Assembly (NCBI RefSeq): GCF_965205175.1
Contig: NZ_OZ242038.1
Location: forward strand, 2,046,001 to 2,110,000
Length of the DNA stretch: 64,000 nucleotides
Direction: 5' to 3'
From: Poriferisodalis sp965205175
GTDB lineage: Bacteria; Actinomycetota; Acidimicrobiia; Acidimicrobiales; Poriferisodalaceae
Positions 24,684 through 33,687 of this stretch are shown one piece after another. Positions within the stretch are counted from its first letter, which is position 1; each line of letters starts with the position of its first letter. The notes below the pieces were generated by a model. It searched no databases and had not been told where the DNA came from. It was given only the letters and a program-made list of their open reading frames with translations. The translations under genes and the position numbers were made by a program.

Positions 24684-25814
24684 ATGTCGGGAGGCGAGAT
24701 GCCCGATGGGGCGCCAGATCGAGCAGGGGCGAACCGGGCAACGTCCAGCCCGGAAGCGCAGGGCGCTGAAGCGACCGCCGCAGTCGTCGGCTATGACGTG
24801 CCCGCCGTCGAAGCCTGGATCAGCGAGAACGTCGACGGCCTCGAGCCGCCGTTCGCCTGGACGCAGCTGGAAGGCGGGCACAGCAATCTGACCTACAAGC
24901 TCAAAGCCGGCGACGGCACGGTGGCGGTGGTACGCCGGCCGCCGATGGGCGATCTACTGCCCAAAGCGCACGACATGGGGCGCGAGTTCACGATCATCAG
25001 CGGCTTGGGCCCCACCGATGTGCCGGTGGCCGCGGCGTACGGCTATTGCGAGAGCCCCGAGGTCACCGGTGCCCACTTCTACGTGATGAGCTACGTCGAG
25101 GGCAGGCCGTTGTTCGCGTCGGCCGATGCGCGCGAGCACCTCACCGCCGCGGGCCGCGCCAACGTCGGCACGTCGTTCATGGACGTGCTCGCAGCGTTGC
25201 ACTCCGTCGACCCGCTCGAAGCCGGCTTGGGCGAACTCGGCAAGCCGGAAGACTACGTCGGTCGCCAGATCCGCACGTGGTATCGGTCGTGGACGGCGTC
25301 GGCGGATGCGGCGCAGTACGACACGCCAGTCGTACACGAGTTGCACGACTTCTTGGCCGAACGGAAGCCGCAACAGGGCCCGGCCCGGGTTGTGCATGGC
25401 GACTACGGGCTGCACAACTGCCTGTTCAACCCCGAGGGCGAGCTGCAGGCGGTGCTGGACTGGGAGATCTCTACCCTCGGCGATCCGCTGGCGGACTTTG
25501 CCTACGCGCTGAATGGCTGGGCCGAGCCGAGCGACGATATTCTGGAAGGCGCGGATCCGCCGACACTGGTGGACGGCTTCGTCGGACGGGCCGAACTCAT
25601 CGAGCGTTACCAGCGGTGTACGGGCGCCGATCTGGGGCAGTTGCAGTACTACGTGAGCTTCAACCACTGGAAATCGGCTTGCATCATTCACGGTGTGTAT
25701 GCCCGCTACATGCGCGGCCAGAAGCCTGCCGACGACGTGGACTTGGAGCTGTATCGGGCCCGCATCGGACGCGGTATCGAGCTCTCCGCAGCGGCGGCGG
25801 CAACGATTTCGTGA
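24684..25814 (+). CDS. APH/ACAD10-like phosphotransferase family protein
   Basis: A 376-residue kinase-like protein. GGHSNLTYKL is the ATP-binding hairpin near residue 60, VVRRPPMGDLLPKAHDM follows with the catalytic-fold Arg/Lys region, HGDYGLHNCLF is the Brenner-type catalytic loop near 245, and VLDWEISTLGDPLADFAY the metal-binding Asp. This pattern is typical of the aminoglycoside phosphotransferase-like domain of ACAD10-type proteins that act on hydroxyacyl-CoA in fatty acid catabolism. Antibiotic resistance is unlikely. ATG 24684 has GGGGAGGT 4 nt upstream. A paralogue lies at 31239. Ung follows 24 bp later. Confidence 0.85.
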   Translation: MSGGEMPDGAPDRAGANRATSSPEAQGAEATAAVVGYDVPAVEAWISENVDGLEPPFAWTQLEGGHSNLTYKLKAGDGTVAVVRRPPMGDLLPKAHDMGREFTIISGLGPTDVPVAAAYGYCESPEVTGAHFYVMSYVEGRPLFASADAREHLTAAGRANVGTSFMDVLAALHSVDPLEAGLGELGKPEDYVGRQIRTWYRSWTASADAAQYDTPVVHELHDFLAERKPQQGPARVVHGDYGLHNCLFNPEGELQAVLDWEISTLGDPLADFAYALNGWAEPSDDILEGADPPTLVDGFVGRAELIERYQRCTGADLGQLQYYVSFNHWKSACIIHGVYARYMRGQKPADDVDLELYRARIGRGIELSAAAAATIS

Positions 25815-25838
25815 TGCGGCTGCGGCGGTAGGAGTCCG

Positions 25839-26504
25839 ATGCCACGCACGGACTGGAACCCAATACTGCGGGCAGAGTTCGACAAGCCCTACTGGCCGAT
25901 ACTGCAGCAGTTCGTGGCCGACGAACGGTCGAGCAGGACTGTCTACCCGCCTGAGGACCAAGTGTTCGCGGCCCTGCACACGACGCCGTACGCGGAGGTG
26001 AAGGTGTTGATCCTCGGGCAGGACCCGTATCACGGCCCCGGGCAAGCTCACGGGCTGTGCTTCTCGGTGCCTCGCGGAGTCCCGCAACCGCCGTCGTTGC
26101 AGAACATCTTTTCGGAGCTGCGTGACGACTTGGGAATCGAGCCGCCCGCTCATGGCAACCTTGAGGCTTGGGCACGCCAAGGTGTGCTGCTGTTGAACGC
26201 GTTTCTGACAGTACGTGCTCGCCAGGCGGGCTCGCACCGCTCAACCGGCTGGGAGACCTTCACCGACGAGGTGATCCGGGCTGTCAACGCGAAAGACGAA
26301 CGTGTCGTGTTCATCTTGTGGGGTGCGTTCGCTCGCCGCAAGAAGTCGTTGGTGGACCTGAACCGTCATGTGGTCGTCGAGTCGGCTCACCCGTCGCCGC
26401 TCAGCGCCAGTCAGGGATTCTTCGGCAGCAAGCCCTTCAGCCGCGCCAACGCTGCACTCATCGCCGCCGGCCGCCCACCGGTGGACTGGAGTCTCGACGG
26501 GTGA
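25839..26504 (+). CDS. ung: uracil-DNA glycosylase, family 1
   Basis: A 221-residue enzyme. LILGQDPYHGPGQAHGLCFS carries the water-activating Asp and the uracil-binding pocket, PPSLQNIF the DNA-contact loop, GVLLLNAFLTVR the Asn uracil contact, and HPSPLSA the minor-groove/catalytic His loop. Length is typical. It removes uracil from DNA in base-excision repair. The gene may be cotranscribed with the upstream kinase gene, 24 bp away, but there is no functional link. Confidence 0.96.
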   Translation: MPRTDWNPILRAEFDKPYWPILQQFVADERSSRTVYPPEDQVFAALHTTPYAEVKVLILGQDPYHGPGQAHGLCFSVPRGVPQPPSLQNIFSELRDDLGIEPPAHGNLEAWARQGVLLLNAFLTVRARQAGSHRSTGWETFTDEVIRAVNAKDERVVFILWGAFARRKKSLVDLNRHVVVESAHPSPLSASQGFFGSKPFSRANAALIAAGRPPVDWSLDG

Positions 26505-26661
26505 ACGGACAGCATCAAGCTCGGTGTTCCCGAGGTGTGTCGTCGCGGAACTGACTGTTGCACAGGGCAGCGGCTGCAATCGTCGTGTTGCTAGAGCCCG
26601 AGGGTGCGAAAGCCGGCGGATAGAGGCTCTGACCGCTCGGCACACCGCTAGGTGCGGTGCT

Positions 26662-27306
26662 TCAGCGCAGTGTTACGCGGCCCTTCGGGCTGGACAGCAC
26701 TGCTTGGAGGCTTGCTGTGTCGCCTGCTGAGACTGACACCGCTGTGCCGAGGCCGATGCTGTTATAGAGAGCTCCGATGCGGTCCGGGTCGGGGTGGGTG
26801 GCTGACATCGACACCAAGGTGCAGCCTGCGGGCGTCACCGTCGCCGGGTGGGTCGTGTCGCCCCATTCGATGACGAACGGCACTAGTGCTGCGCCGTCTG
26901 TGAGACCGGCAGCGGGAAAGGCGAGCGACCAGTGGAGCTGTTCGCCGTCGGGCGTGAGGCGGCTCATCGGAGCGACATCGCCGAAGTCCTCGCCGCAATC
27001 ACGCATCGCCGCAATCACGTCGTCGATGGTCTCGCCTTGGGTTGGATGCACGGCGAAGGCCACGAGCCTCGGCGCGCTCAGATCGTCGATGCCGAACGGG
27101 CGCGGGTTCGCCGGCTCTGGTTGGTCGGGGTCGGGCGCGATGATCTCGAGGTAGACCTCGTCGCCGAGTGACAAGAGCGTGTTGCGCGTGCCGATTCCCG
27201 GGTGCGGGCCGCCGGCCGCCGCGCTGACGCCGACGAGCGCTCCCACAGCAGCTGTCGCCGGGTCGAGGTCCGGCGCGGCAAACACGAGGTGGTCAATTGC
27301 AGCCAT
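26662..27306 (-). CDS. VOC superfamily (glyoxalase-like) domain protein
   Basis: A 214-residue protein. IDHLVFAAPDLDPATAAV is the first beta-alpha unit of a vicinal-oxygen-chelate fold, TRNTLLSLGDEVYLEIIAPD its metal-face strand, and LHWSLAFPAAG the later strand. The pattern matches the Glyoxalase_3-like group, in which the first His and a Glu (here YLEII) are plausible metal ligands. The substrate is unknown. It is preceded on the same strand by the antiporter gene, 77 bp away. Confidence 0.75.
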   Translation of the reverse strand: MAAIDHLVFAAPDLDPATAAVGALVGVSAAAGGPHPGIGTRNTLLSLGDEVYLEIIAPDPDQPEPANPRPFGIDDLSAPRLVAFAVHPTQGETIDDVIAAMRDCGEDFGDVAPMSRLTPDGEQLHWSLAFPAAGLTDGAALVPFVIEWGDTTHPATVTPAGCTLVSMSATHPDPDRIGALYNSIGLGTAVSVSAGDTASLQAVLSSPKGRVTLR

Positions 27307-27383
27307 GCGAGCACAGTAGCCGCAGCCGGGCCTGCAGGCCGTGGTCGGGCCCCGCGTCGTCGACGGAGCTGCGAGTTGGTCGC

Positions 27384-29180
27384 TCAGCTCGGTGCGCAGC
27401 CAGACTTACCGTGGTCGGTGCTGGTGGCAGCGGTGCCGTCGGCTGGCTCGTCGCTGCGCTGAGCGTGGAGGACGACATGGGTGACGGCTTCGGTGTCGGG
27501 TTCGGGCAGCTCGAAGTGCCCGAGCACGTGGGCGATGAGTGCGTCGATGCCGGCCTGTCGCTCGGCGACGACGTGATCCACCAGTCCGTCACGTTCGAGA
27601 TCGGCCGCATCAGCAGTGTTCGCGGCCCAAGCCAGCACGGCGATGTTCGGATTGTGCTCGCGGGCGAGCCGCGCGAACTGCTCGACCGCAGACGGCGGAC
27701 TGTCCACAGCGAGCGCGACGCGTGCATCACGCAGACCGGCGCGTTCGGCGATGACGTGACGGGACACGTCGCCGACGAGGACGCGTCGCCCCGTCGCTGA
27801 CGCCCATCGTTGTGCTGCGGGATCGAGCGACACGACGGTGTGGGGTATGCGTGCGAGTTCGAGTGCCGAGACGATGTGACGTGCTCTGGGGCCGAAGCCA
27901 TGGACCACAGCGTGATCCTGCAAGGGCTGATGCTCGTCACGGTCAGACCCAGGCTCGGGCAGACCGTGGCCGACGCCAGGCCATTGGCTGGCTTCGCTCT
28001 GGCCTGTGGGGCGTGACGCCCGCGATACTGCCCAGCGCGCGCCGAAGGGGCTGAAGGCCATCAGCAACACGGTGACGGCGATGAATGCCTCTGTGCCGTC
28101 AGCGAGGCCGGCCGGCGTGAGTCCTACTTGCTCGCCGGCACGTTCGAGCACGAAGGAGAACTCGCCGATCTGGGCCAGCGCGACGCCTGCGCATGCAGCC
28201 ACTGCCCGCGGCTGTCGCACCGCCAGTGCAGCTGCTGTGGTGGCAACCAGCTTGATGACGGCCACGGCGGCCGCCAAGCCGAGCACCACGGGCAGATTGC
28301 GCACGAGGTAGCCGACATCGAACAGCATGCCGATCGAGACGAAGAACGTCGCCGAGAAGAGGACCTGCAGCGGCATCACTTCGCCGAGTGCTCGCGATGC
28401 CACGCGGCTCTCGCTCACCATCAGCCCGGCAAGAAATGCCCCGAGCGAAACCGAGACATCGAGCAAGTTGGTGGCGTACGCAGTTCCGAAGCAGATCGCC
28501 AGCACTGTCAGCAAGAACACGTCAGCCGATTGGAATCGAGACACCGTCCGCAGCAGTGCCGGCACCAGCGTCCGCGCCACGACGACGACAGCCACCACGA
28601 TGCCGGCGGCTTTGGCGAAGGCGATCAGCATGTCGGCAGGTCCGGCTGCTTGGCCGCCCAGCAAGGGCACCGCCAGCACCATGGCGACAATCGCCAAGTC
28701 CTCGAAGATCAGGAACGCCACCGAGACGTTGCCGACCGGCGATGTGGTGGCTCGACGTTCGGCCAGCACCTTGAGCACGATTGCCGTGCTGCTCAGCGAT
28801 ACGAGCAGCCCTGTGAACACGGCGGTACGCCACTCGACACCGAAGGCGGCGACCGCGCCGGTCACGATGCCAACGGTGAGCCCTACCTGCAGCGTCCCTC
28901 CCAGCAGGAACAGGGAAGCGAAACGCCGGACCCGGTCGAGGCTGAACTCGATCCCCAGCGTGAACAGCAGCAGCACGATGCCGATGTCGGCTGCCTGATT
29001 GACCAAGTCGACGTCGCTGATGAGCCCGACGCCACTGGGCCCGATGACGATGCCTGCAGCGAGGAAGCCGACGATCGGCGCGACACCGAAGCGTGCAGAA
29101 ACGAAAGCGATCAGCGTTCCCGCAACCAGCATGATCGCCAGCTCGGTGAACAGCGGCGGCGCCGATGCGGCCAACAGCAT
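27384..29180 (-). CDS. KefB/CPA2-type cation:proton antiporter with a TrkA-N domain
   Basis: A 598-residue membrane protein. The N-terminal ~390 residues form about 12 hydrophobic helices, with IGPSGVGLI, GIVLLLFTLGIEFSLDRVRRF and FFVSIGMLFDVGYL, as in CPA2 monovalent cation/proton antiporters. The C-terminal part (~430-580) is a Rossmann-like RCK domain: VVHGFGPRARHIVSALE is the nucleotide-binding glycine loop and LVGDVS a typical later turn. It should exchange K+ or Na+ for H+ under nucleotide control. Alone on the minus strand, with tRNA-Ala 116 bp upstream. Confidence 0.9.
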   Translation of the reverse strand: MLLAASAPPLFTELAIMLVAGTLIAFVSARFGVAPIVGFLAAGIVIGPSGVGLISDVDLVNQAADIGIVLLLFTLGIEFSLDRVRRFASLFLLGGTLQVGLTVGIVTGAVAAFGVEWRTAVFTGLLVSLSSTAIVLKVLAERRATTSPVGNVSVAFLIFEDLAIVAMVLAVPLLGGQAAGPADMLIAFAKAAGIVVAVVVVARTLVPALLRTVSRFQSADVFLLTVLAICFGTAYATNLLDVSVSLGAFLAGLMVSESRVASRALGEVMPLQVLFSATFFVSIGMLFDVGYLVRNLPVVLGLAAAVAVIKLVATTAAALAVRQPRAVAACAGVALAQIGEFSFVLERAGEQVGLTPAGLADGTEAFIAVTVLLMAFSPFGARWAVSRASRPTGQSEASQWPGVGHGLPEPGSDRDEHQPLQDHAVVHGFGPRARHIVSALELARIPHTVVSLDPAAQRWASATGRRVLVGDVSRHVIAERAGLRDARVALAVDSPPSAVEQFARLAREHNPNIAVLAWAANTADAADLERDGLVDHVVAERQAGIDALIAHVLGHFELPEPDTEAVTHVVLHAQRSDEPADGTAATSTDHGKSGCAPS

Positions 29181-29296
29181 GTGCAGCGCAGGCTATTGGC
29201 CTCCACAGGCGGCCTCGGGGGGCGTCAAGCCCGGCAGTCGGGCGTGATGTTGCGGGTCGCGCTAGGGCGCCGGCGCGATGCGGCGCCGGAGCACCG

Positions 29297-29369
29297 TGGA
29301 GCTAAGGGGAATTGAACCCCTGACCTCTTCCATGCCATGGAAGCGCTCTACCAACTGAGCTATAGCCCC
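29297..29369 (-). tRNA. tRNA-Ala, anticodon GGC
   Basis: The reverse strand folds as a 73-nt cloverleaf. The acceptor arm is GGGGCTA with TAGCTCC plus discriminator A, and includes the G3:U70 pair that marks alanine tRNAs. The D-loop region reads GCTCAGTTGGTAGAGC, the anticodon stem-loop TTCCATGGCATGGAA with GGC, and the T-arm GGGGTTCAATTCCCC. The CCA end is not encoded. It is not flanked by an integrase or recognisable attachment repeat. Confidence 0.97.
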
Positions 29370-29485
29370 GAGACCCTGCGGTCACGACCAGGCCCACGAC
29401 TTGGCCACTCGTGAACGGGCCGAGCCGGCAGGGCACATGCTAGCGCAGTCGTCTGAGCGCGGCGATCCCGCTCGCTCACGGGGTC

Positions 29486-29491
29486 TATCTT
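29486..29491 (+). promoter_or_regulatory. candidate -10 box (TATCTT) of a leaderless transcript
   Basis: TATCTT fits TANNNT and ends 8 nt before the ATG at 29500; no Shine-Dalgarno sequence is present. Confidence 0.35.
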
Positions 29492-29499
29492 CGTACCGC

Positions 29500-29904
29500 A
29501 TGAGCATTCCCGTGGCACCGGCAGACATTGCCGGCCAGCTCGAGCACTTCGGAACGGCCGCCTACATCGTCACGGTGCGCGACGATGCCACCCCGCACAT
29601 CGGGCACGTGACGCTGCGCCTCGAAGGCGAGGTGTTGCGTTGCCCAGCGAGCCGCTCCGCTGTCGCCAACGTCGCCCAACGGCCCAGCGTCTCGGTGCTC
29701 TGGCCACCACATGAGCCAGGCGGCTACTCCATGATCGTGGACGCCGCCGCTCAAACGGTCGACGGGACCGGGGGCGCCGAACTGGAGCTCCGTCCGACCT
29801 CAGGAGTGCTGCACCGTCCCGCGCCGGCTGCGTCCGATGTGGCCGGGGCCCCAGATGCGGCCTGTGCTGCCGATTGCGCTCCGCTCTGCAGCACCCACGC
29901 GTGA
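29500..29904 (+). CDS. pyridoxamine 5'-phosphate oxidase-like (split-barrel) protein
   Basis: A 134-residue protein. AYIVTVRDDATPHIGHVTLR and LRCPASRSAVANVAQRPSVS match the first strands and helix of the PNPOx-like split-barrel FMN/F420-binding fold, with the short pyridoxamine-oxidase-like length of actinobacterial F420 or haem-linked members. The C-terminus is a low-complexity Ala/Asp/Cys tail. It might bind a flavin, F420 or haem; the substrate is unknown. The ATG at 29500 follows a TANNNT box closely. An F420-type LLM oxidoreductase lies convergent downstream, so a shared cofactor is possible. Confidence 0.65.
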   Translation: MSIPVAPADIAGQLEHFGTAAYIVTVRDDATPHIGHVTLRLEGEVLRCPASRSAVANVAQRPSVSVLWPPHEPGGYSMIVDAAAQTVDGTGGAELELRPTSGVLHRPAPAASDVAGAPDAACAADCAPLCSTHA

Positions 29905-29971
29905 CTGAAGCGCGCACGCGACTTGCATGGCGCGCAGTAGCTCAGCGTTCGGGCGACTGCACCGCTGCGAA

Positions 29972-30985
29972 CTAGCGCTTCAGGTCGTCGAAGATCGTCT
30001 GCCAACGCGCGCGGTCGCCCTGATAGGGCGCGTAGAAGCTGATGCGGTCGACGACGTCGGAGAACCGACGCTTCAGCTCGGCGGCCACGTCTTCGGGCTC
30101 TGCGACCACGGCGAACGCAGCGAGGATGTCCTCGTCGATGAGATTGGCCATGTCGACCCAGCGGCCTTCCTTCGACATGGCGTTCAGCTCCGTCTGCAGA
30201 TCGCCCCAGCCGTGGCAGTCCAGCACTGGTCGGTACGCCGGCGTGGAGCCGTAGAACGCGACCTGCTGCTTGGTGGCCTGCCGCGCCGTGTCCATGTCCT
30301 CTTGGCTGTTGCCGGTCACGATGAACGACGGGCCGGAGATGGTGATCTCGCTGGGATCCCGGCCCGCTCGCGCAGCGCCCCGCTCGAGCGCCGGGATGGT
30401 CTCCTCGCGCAGGTACTTCTCGGTGGTGAAGCCGTGGCACAGGAAGACGTCGCAGGTCTCGCCGGCAACCTCGGTCATGAGCGGGCCGACGCCTGCCAGC
30501 GCTAGACGCGGCGGCCCGTAGGGGTTCTCGCCCGGTTCGAAGAACGGCGTCATCAGCGTGTGCTGGTAGAAGTCGCCCCGGAAGCTGAGCTTCTCGCCGT
30601 TGTTCCAGCAGTTCCAGATGGCCTTGATCGCCAGGATCATCTCGCGCATGCGGGCGGCCGGCTTGGACCAGTCCATCGAGAAGCGCCGGGTGATGTGCGG
30701 GCGGATCTGGCTGCCGAGGCCCAGGATGAAGCGGCCATGCGACAGCAGCTGGATGTCGTTGGCGCTGTAGGCCAGCGACATCGGGTTGCGTGCGAAGCCC
30801 ACCACGATGCTCGTGCCTAAGTCCACCGTCGACGTCGCATGCGCCATGAGCGGCAGCATGGTGAACGGGTCGTGGCTGGTCTCGGGCACCCACAAGCCGT
30901 CATAGCCCAACGCTTCTTGATCTCGGCTGGACTCGATCAGGTGGTCGAATCCGCCGGTGACCCCGATGCCGCCGTCTACCTTCAT
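29972..30985 (-). CDS. LLM-class (luciferase-like) oxidoreductase, probably F420-dependent
   Basis: A 337-residue TIM-barrel protein. YDGLWVPETSHDPF near residue 28, STVDLGTSIVVGFARNP near 52 and SHGRFILGLGSQIRPHITRR near 81 are characteristic of luciferase-like monooxygenases that use F420 (MSMEG_2256-like group). No partner flavin reductase gene is present. It would oxidise or reduce an unidentified alcohol, aldehyde or xenobiotic with F420. It is a single gene on the minus strand, 253 bp downstream of the kinase-like gene. Confidence 0.85.
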   Translation of the reverse strand: MKVDGGIGVTGGFDHLIESSRDQEALGYDGLWVPETSHDPFTMLPLMAHATSTVDLGTSIVVGFARNPMSLAYSANDIQLLSHGRFILGLGSQIRPHITRRFSMDWSKPAARMREMILAIKAIWNCWNNGEKLSFRGDFYQHTLMTPFFEPGENPYGPPRLALAGVGPLMTEVAGETCDVFLCHGFTTEKYLREETIPALERGAARAGRDPSEITISGPSFIVTGNSQEDMDTARQATKQQVAFYGSTPAYRPVLDCHGWGDLQTELNAMSKEGRWVDMANLIDEDILAAFAVVAEPEDVAAELKRRFSDVVDRISFYAPYQGDRARWQTIFDDLKR

Positions 30986-31238
30986 CGGTCTGCCCTCATC
31001 TGCTCATCCTGTCTGCCTGTGTGTGTCGACTCGGTTCTGCGGTTCCTTCGTCACCGTTGGTCCGCGGTGGGCGCAGCCGCACAGGCGGGCGTGCATGGCG
31101 CTCGCCGCCTGCACCGTGAGCGCGCACCATAGTGGACCTCGGCAGCGGTTGCCGCAGGGATGGCTGCCGAGATGGCCGTCGGCGCTGGTGTCGAGAGCAG
31201 CGTCGAAGCCGGCTGACGCAGGTCGCCGCGCGGTCCGT

Positions 31239-32312
31239 TCAGAGGTGCGCCAAGGTCTGCTCAGACCGTTCGGCCAGCGCCGCGACGCTGTTCGGGAACT
31301 CGCGGACCTCGGGGGGTATGTCGGGGATGGCCCCGCCTGCATAACGGGCATGCACGCCTTCGAGGATGCAGGCCAGGCGCCAACTGGCGAACGCGAAGCA
31401 CCAGCCGACGTCGCCGACATCCCGGCCGGTCAGCTCGCCATAGGCACCGGCCATCTGGTCGCGATCCCAGAAGCCTGCCGCAGTGGTGGCGTCATGGCCC
31501 AAGGGTGCGAACCCGTCGCCCGCCTCGACCCAGTAGGCGAGCAGTATGCCCAGCTCCGCAATCGGGTCGCCCAGCGTGGAGATCTCCCAGTCCAGCACCG
31601 CGGCCACGTCGCCGCCGATGGTCGACAAGCAATTGTCGAGGCGGTAGTCGCCGTGAACGAGCGTGGACTCGATCTGCGGCGGAATCGAAGCAGCCAACAG
31701 ATCGTGGACACGCTCGATGATCGGCAGGTCGCGTGACGTCATGGCGTTGAACTGGCGGCGCCAGACGTGCAGCTGGCGGGCGACGTAGTCGTCGGGTCGA
31801 CCCAGGGTGGCGAGATCGGTTGCCTCCAGGTCGGTGCTGTGAATGGCAGCGAGCACCTCCACCAGCCGTCGGCTGAGTTGCGCCCGGGCCTCGGATGTCA
31901 GCATCTGTGCGTCGGTGAGCGAGCGCAGCACTGCACCGTCGACGAACTCGGTCACATAGAAGTCGGCGCCGTTGACGTGGACATCGGTACACAGACCCAC
32001 CACCGGGGGCGTGGGAACCTCGGTGGGGGCCAGCGCAGACAGCAGACGGTGCTCGCGCACCATGTCGTGCGCGCCGGCGAGCAGGTGTGCCAGCGGCGGG
32101 CGGCGCAGCGCCCAGCGGCGGCCGGCGGCATCGGTGACTCGGTACGTCAGGTTCGAGTGCCCGCCTGCGATGATCTCGAACTGCAGCGGGGGAGCGATGT
32201 GGGTCCTCTCCGCCATCCACGCGGTGACCGGCCCGCGATCGATGCCGGGAACTGGTTCATCTCCGCCGGCGATCACCGCACACACCGCCGCCTGCCGTTG
32301 CTGAGGCAGCAC
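31239..32312 (-). CDS. APH/ACAD10-like phosphotransferase family protein, second copy
   Basis: A 357-residue paralogue of the kinase at 24684. It has GGHSNLTYRVTD, LRRPPLAHLLAGAHDMVREH, the catalytic loop HGDYRLDNCL near residue 240, and VLDWEISTLGDPIAELGI. The order and spacing of all motifs are as in the first copy, which fits a hydroxyacyl-CoA kinase-like role rather than drug modification. It sits alone on the minus strand, divergent from the MFS transporter (133 bp between starts). Confidence 0.85.
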   Translation of the reverse strand: MLPQQRQAAVCAVIAGGDEPVPGIDRGPVTAWMAERTHIAPPLQFEIIAGGHSNLTYRVTDAAGRRWALRRPPLAHLLAGAHDMVREHRLLSALAPTEVPTPPVVGLCTDVHVNGADFYVTEFVDGAVLRSLTDAQMLTSEARAQLSRRLVEVLAAIHSTDLEATDLATLGRPDDYVARQLHVWRRQFNAMTSRDLPIIERVHDLLAASIPPQIESTLVHGDYRLDNCLSTIGGDVAAVLDWEISTLGDPIAELGILLAYWVEAGDGFAPLGHDATTAAGFWDRDQMAGAYGELTGRDVGDVGWCFAFASWRLACILEGVHARYAGGAIPDIPPEVREFPNSVAALAERSEQTLAHL

Positions 32313-32445
32313 CGTTCAACACCACTTGCTGTGTCGTTGCTCGCTTCGATGCTGATTGCTTTGCTGCCGCTCACCGCCATGCAGTCCATCATGGCCGAGG
32401 CGATGTTGCGAATCGGCCAGGCGACAGCACCAATACGCTGCGGCG

Positions 32446-33609
32446 GTGCTGTTCGTGACGGTCTATGCCACGCAGTTCCTGGTGACTGCTTCGCTCGGCG
32501 TCGTGTTCGCCACACTGGCGGACCTCCAGGACCGCTACGGCCTCAGCCATCTGGAACTGGGTGTCATCGCGGCTGCCGGATTCGTTGCGGGATTGTTCTC
32601 GCAGTTGCTGCTGTCGCCGCTGGTGGACCGGGGCCGCCACCGCGTCGTGGCCTGGGCCTCGGTGCTGGCCGCGGTGGGGGCCTCCTTCGGGTTCGTCTTC
32701 GCGTCGGCCGCGTGGTCGCTGACGTTGAGCCGTGCGATGGCCGGCGTGGGTTTCGGGCTGTTCAGCCTGGTCGCGCGCAAGGCCTTGATCGGGCGTGACA
32801 TCAGCGGCAGCGGCGCCAAGGTTGGCGGCCTGCTGTCGTGCGGCGTCGCGGGCTTCGTCACCGGGCCTGCCATCGGCGCGGCGCTCAGCGGCATCTCCTT
32901 CGAGGCGCCGTTCCTGCTCACCGGCGCGTCGATGGCTGTGCTCGGGCCCATCGCCGCGATGTTGATCTCCAACTCGCCGATCTCGGCCGTTCCGGTGGAC
33001 TATTCGCACTTGGGCAACCTGCTGCGGCGGCCGCGAGTCCAAGCGGCCATCTGCGTGCACATGGGCGTCTGGGGCCTAGTCGGCATCTTCGACGCGACCG
33101 TGGACCGCTACCTGACCGATGTGGGGCTGTCGTCGGCCGAGCTGGCGATCGGACTGCTGTTCATCGGCATCCCGCTGATCGCGTTGCCGCCCTACACCGG
33201 TGCCCTCGCGGAGCGACTGGGCGGCGGCCGGGTCGCAGTTCCGGCGTTGCTGCTCTTCGTGCCTGCAGTGGTGCTCTACGGCTGGATCGGCGGCTTGGCG
33301 AGCTTCATCGCCATCGGCATCGCAGAAGCGATCACCGAGTCCTACAGCGTGATGGGCGCCCAAGTGCTGGTGCTGGAGGCCACTGGAGCTGAACACGCCG
33401 CCATGGGTGGCGGAGTGCTCGAGGCGATCGGCCTTGCAGTCGCCGGCACTGCTGCGCTGGCAGGTCCGCCGCTGTACGGCTGGGCAGGTCCGCGTTGGCT
33501 CTTCGGCGGTTGGGGCGTGGCCTGTCTGGCGCTCGCGGGCACCGCATCGCTGCGGCTGCGAGCAGTGAAAGTTCCGCCCAAGGCAATGGTGTTCACCCAC
33601 AGCACGTGA
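32446..33609 (+). CDS. MFS transporter
   Basis: A 387-residue carrier with about 12 hydrophobic segments. LLLSPLVDRGRHRVVAWAS is the cytoplasmic loop 2-3 motif (D-R-G-R-x-R variant), and ALAERLGGGRVAVPAL the equivalent in the second half. GTG 32446 starts directly at the first membrane helix (VLFVTVYATQFLVTASLGVV). An in-frame ATG at 32356 would add 30 Cys/Arg/Ser-rich residues and is rejected. The substrate is unknown; drug or metabolite efflux is most common for this type. Confidence 0.85.
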   Translation: MLFVTVYATQFLVTASLGVVFATLADLQDRYGLSHLELGVIAAAGFVAGLFSQLLLSPLVDRGRHRVVAWASVLAAVGASFGFVFASAAWSLTLSRAMAGVGFGLFSLVARKALIGRDISGSGAKVGGLLSCGVAGFVTGPAIGAALSGISFEAPFLLTGASMAVLGPIAAMLISNSPISAVPVDYSHLGNLLRRPRVQAAICVHMGVWGLVGIFDATVDRYLTDVGLSSAELAIGLLFIGIPLIALPPYTGALAERLGGGRVAVPALLLFVPAVVLYGWIGGLASFIAIGIAEAITESYSVMGAQVLVLEATGAEHAAMGGGVLEAIGLAVAGTAALAGPPLYGWAGPRWLFGGWGVACLALAGTASLRLRAVKVPPKAMVFTHST

Positions 33610-33687
33610 CCTGCGGCGCCGGGCCCGCCGAAACTGACAGTTGCTCACTCAGGCTGCCAGAGGAGACTGCCCGCAGAGACGGTCCGA

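Noticed and set aside
29297..29369. tRNA-Ala as an integration site for the low-GC island
   Set aside because: It is about 15 kb away from the island and has no integrase or repeated 3' end nearby.
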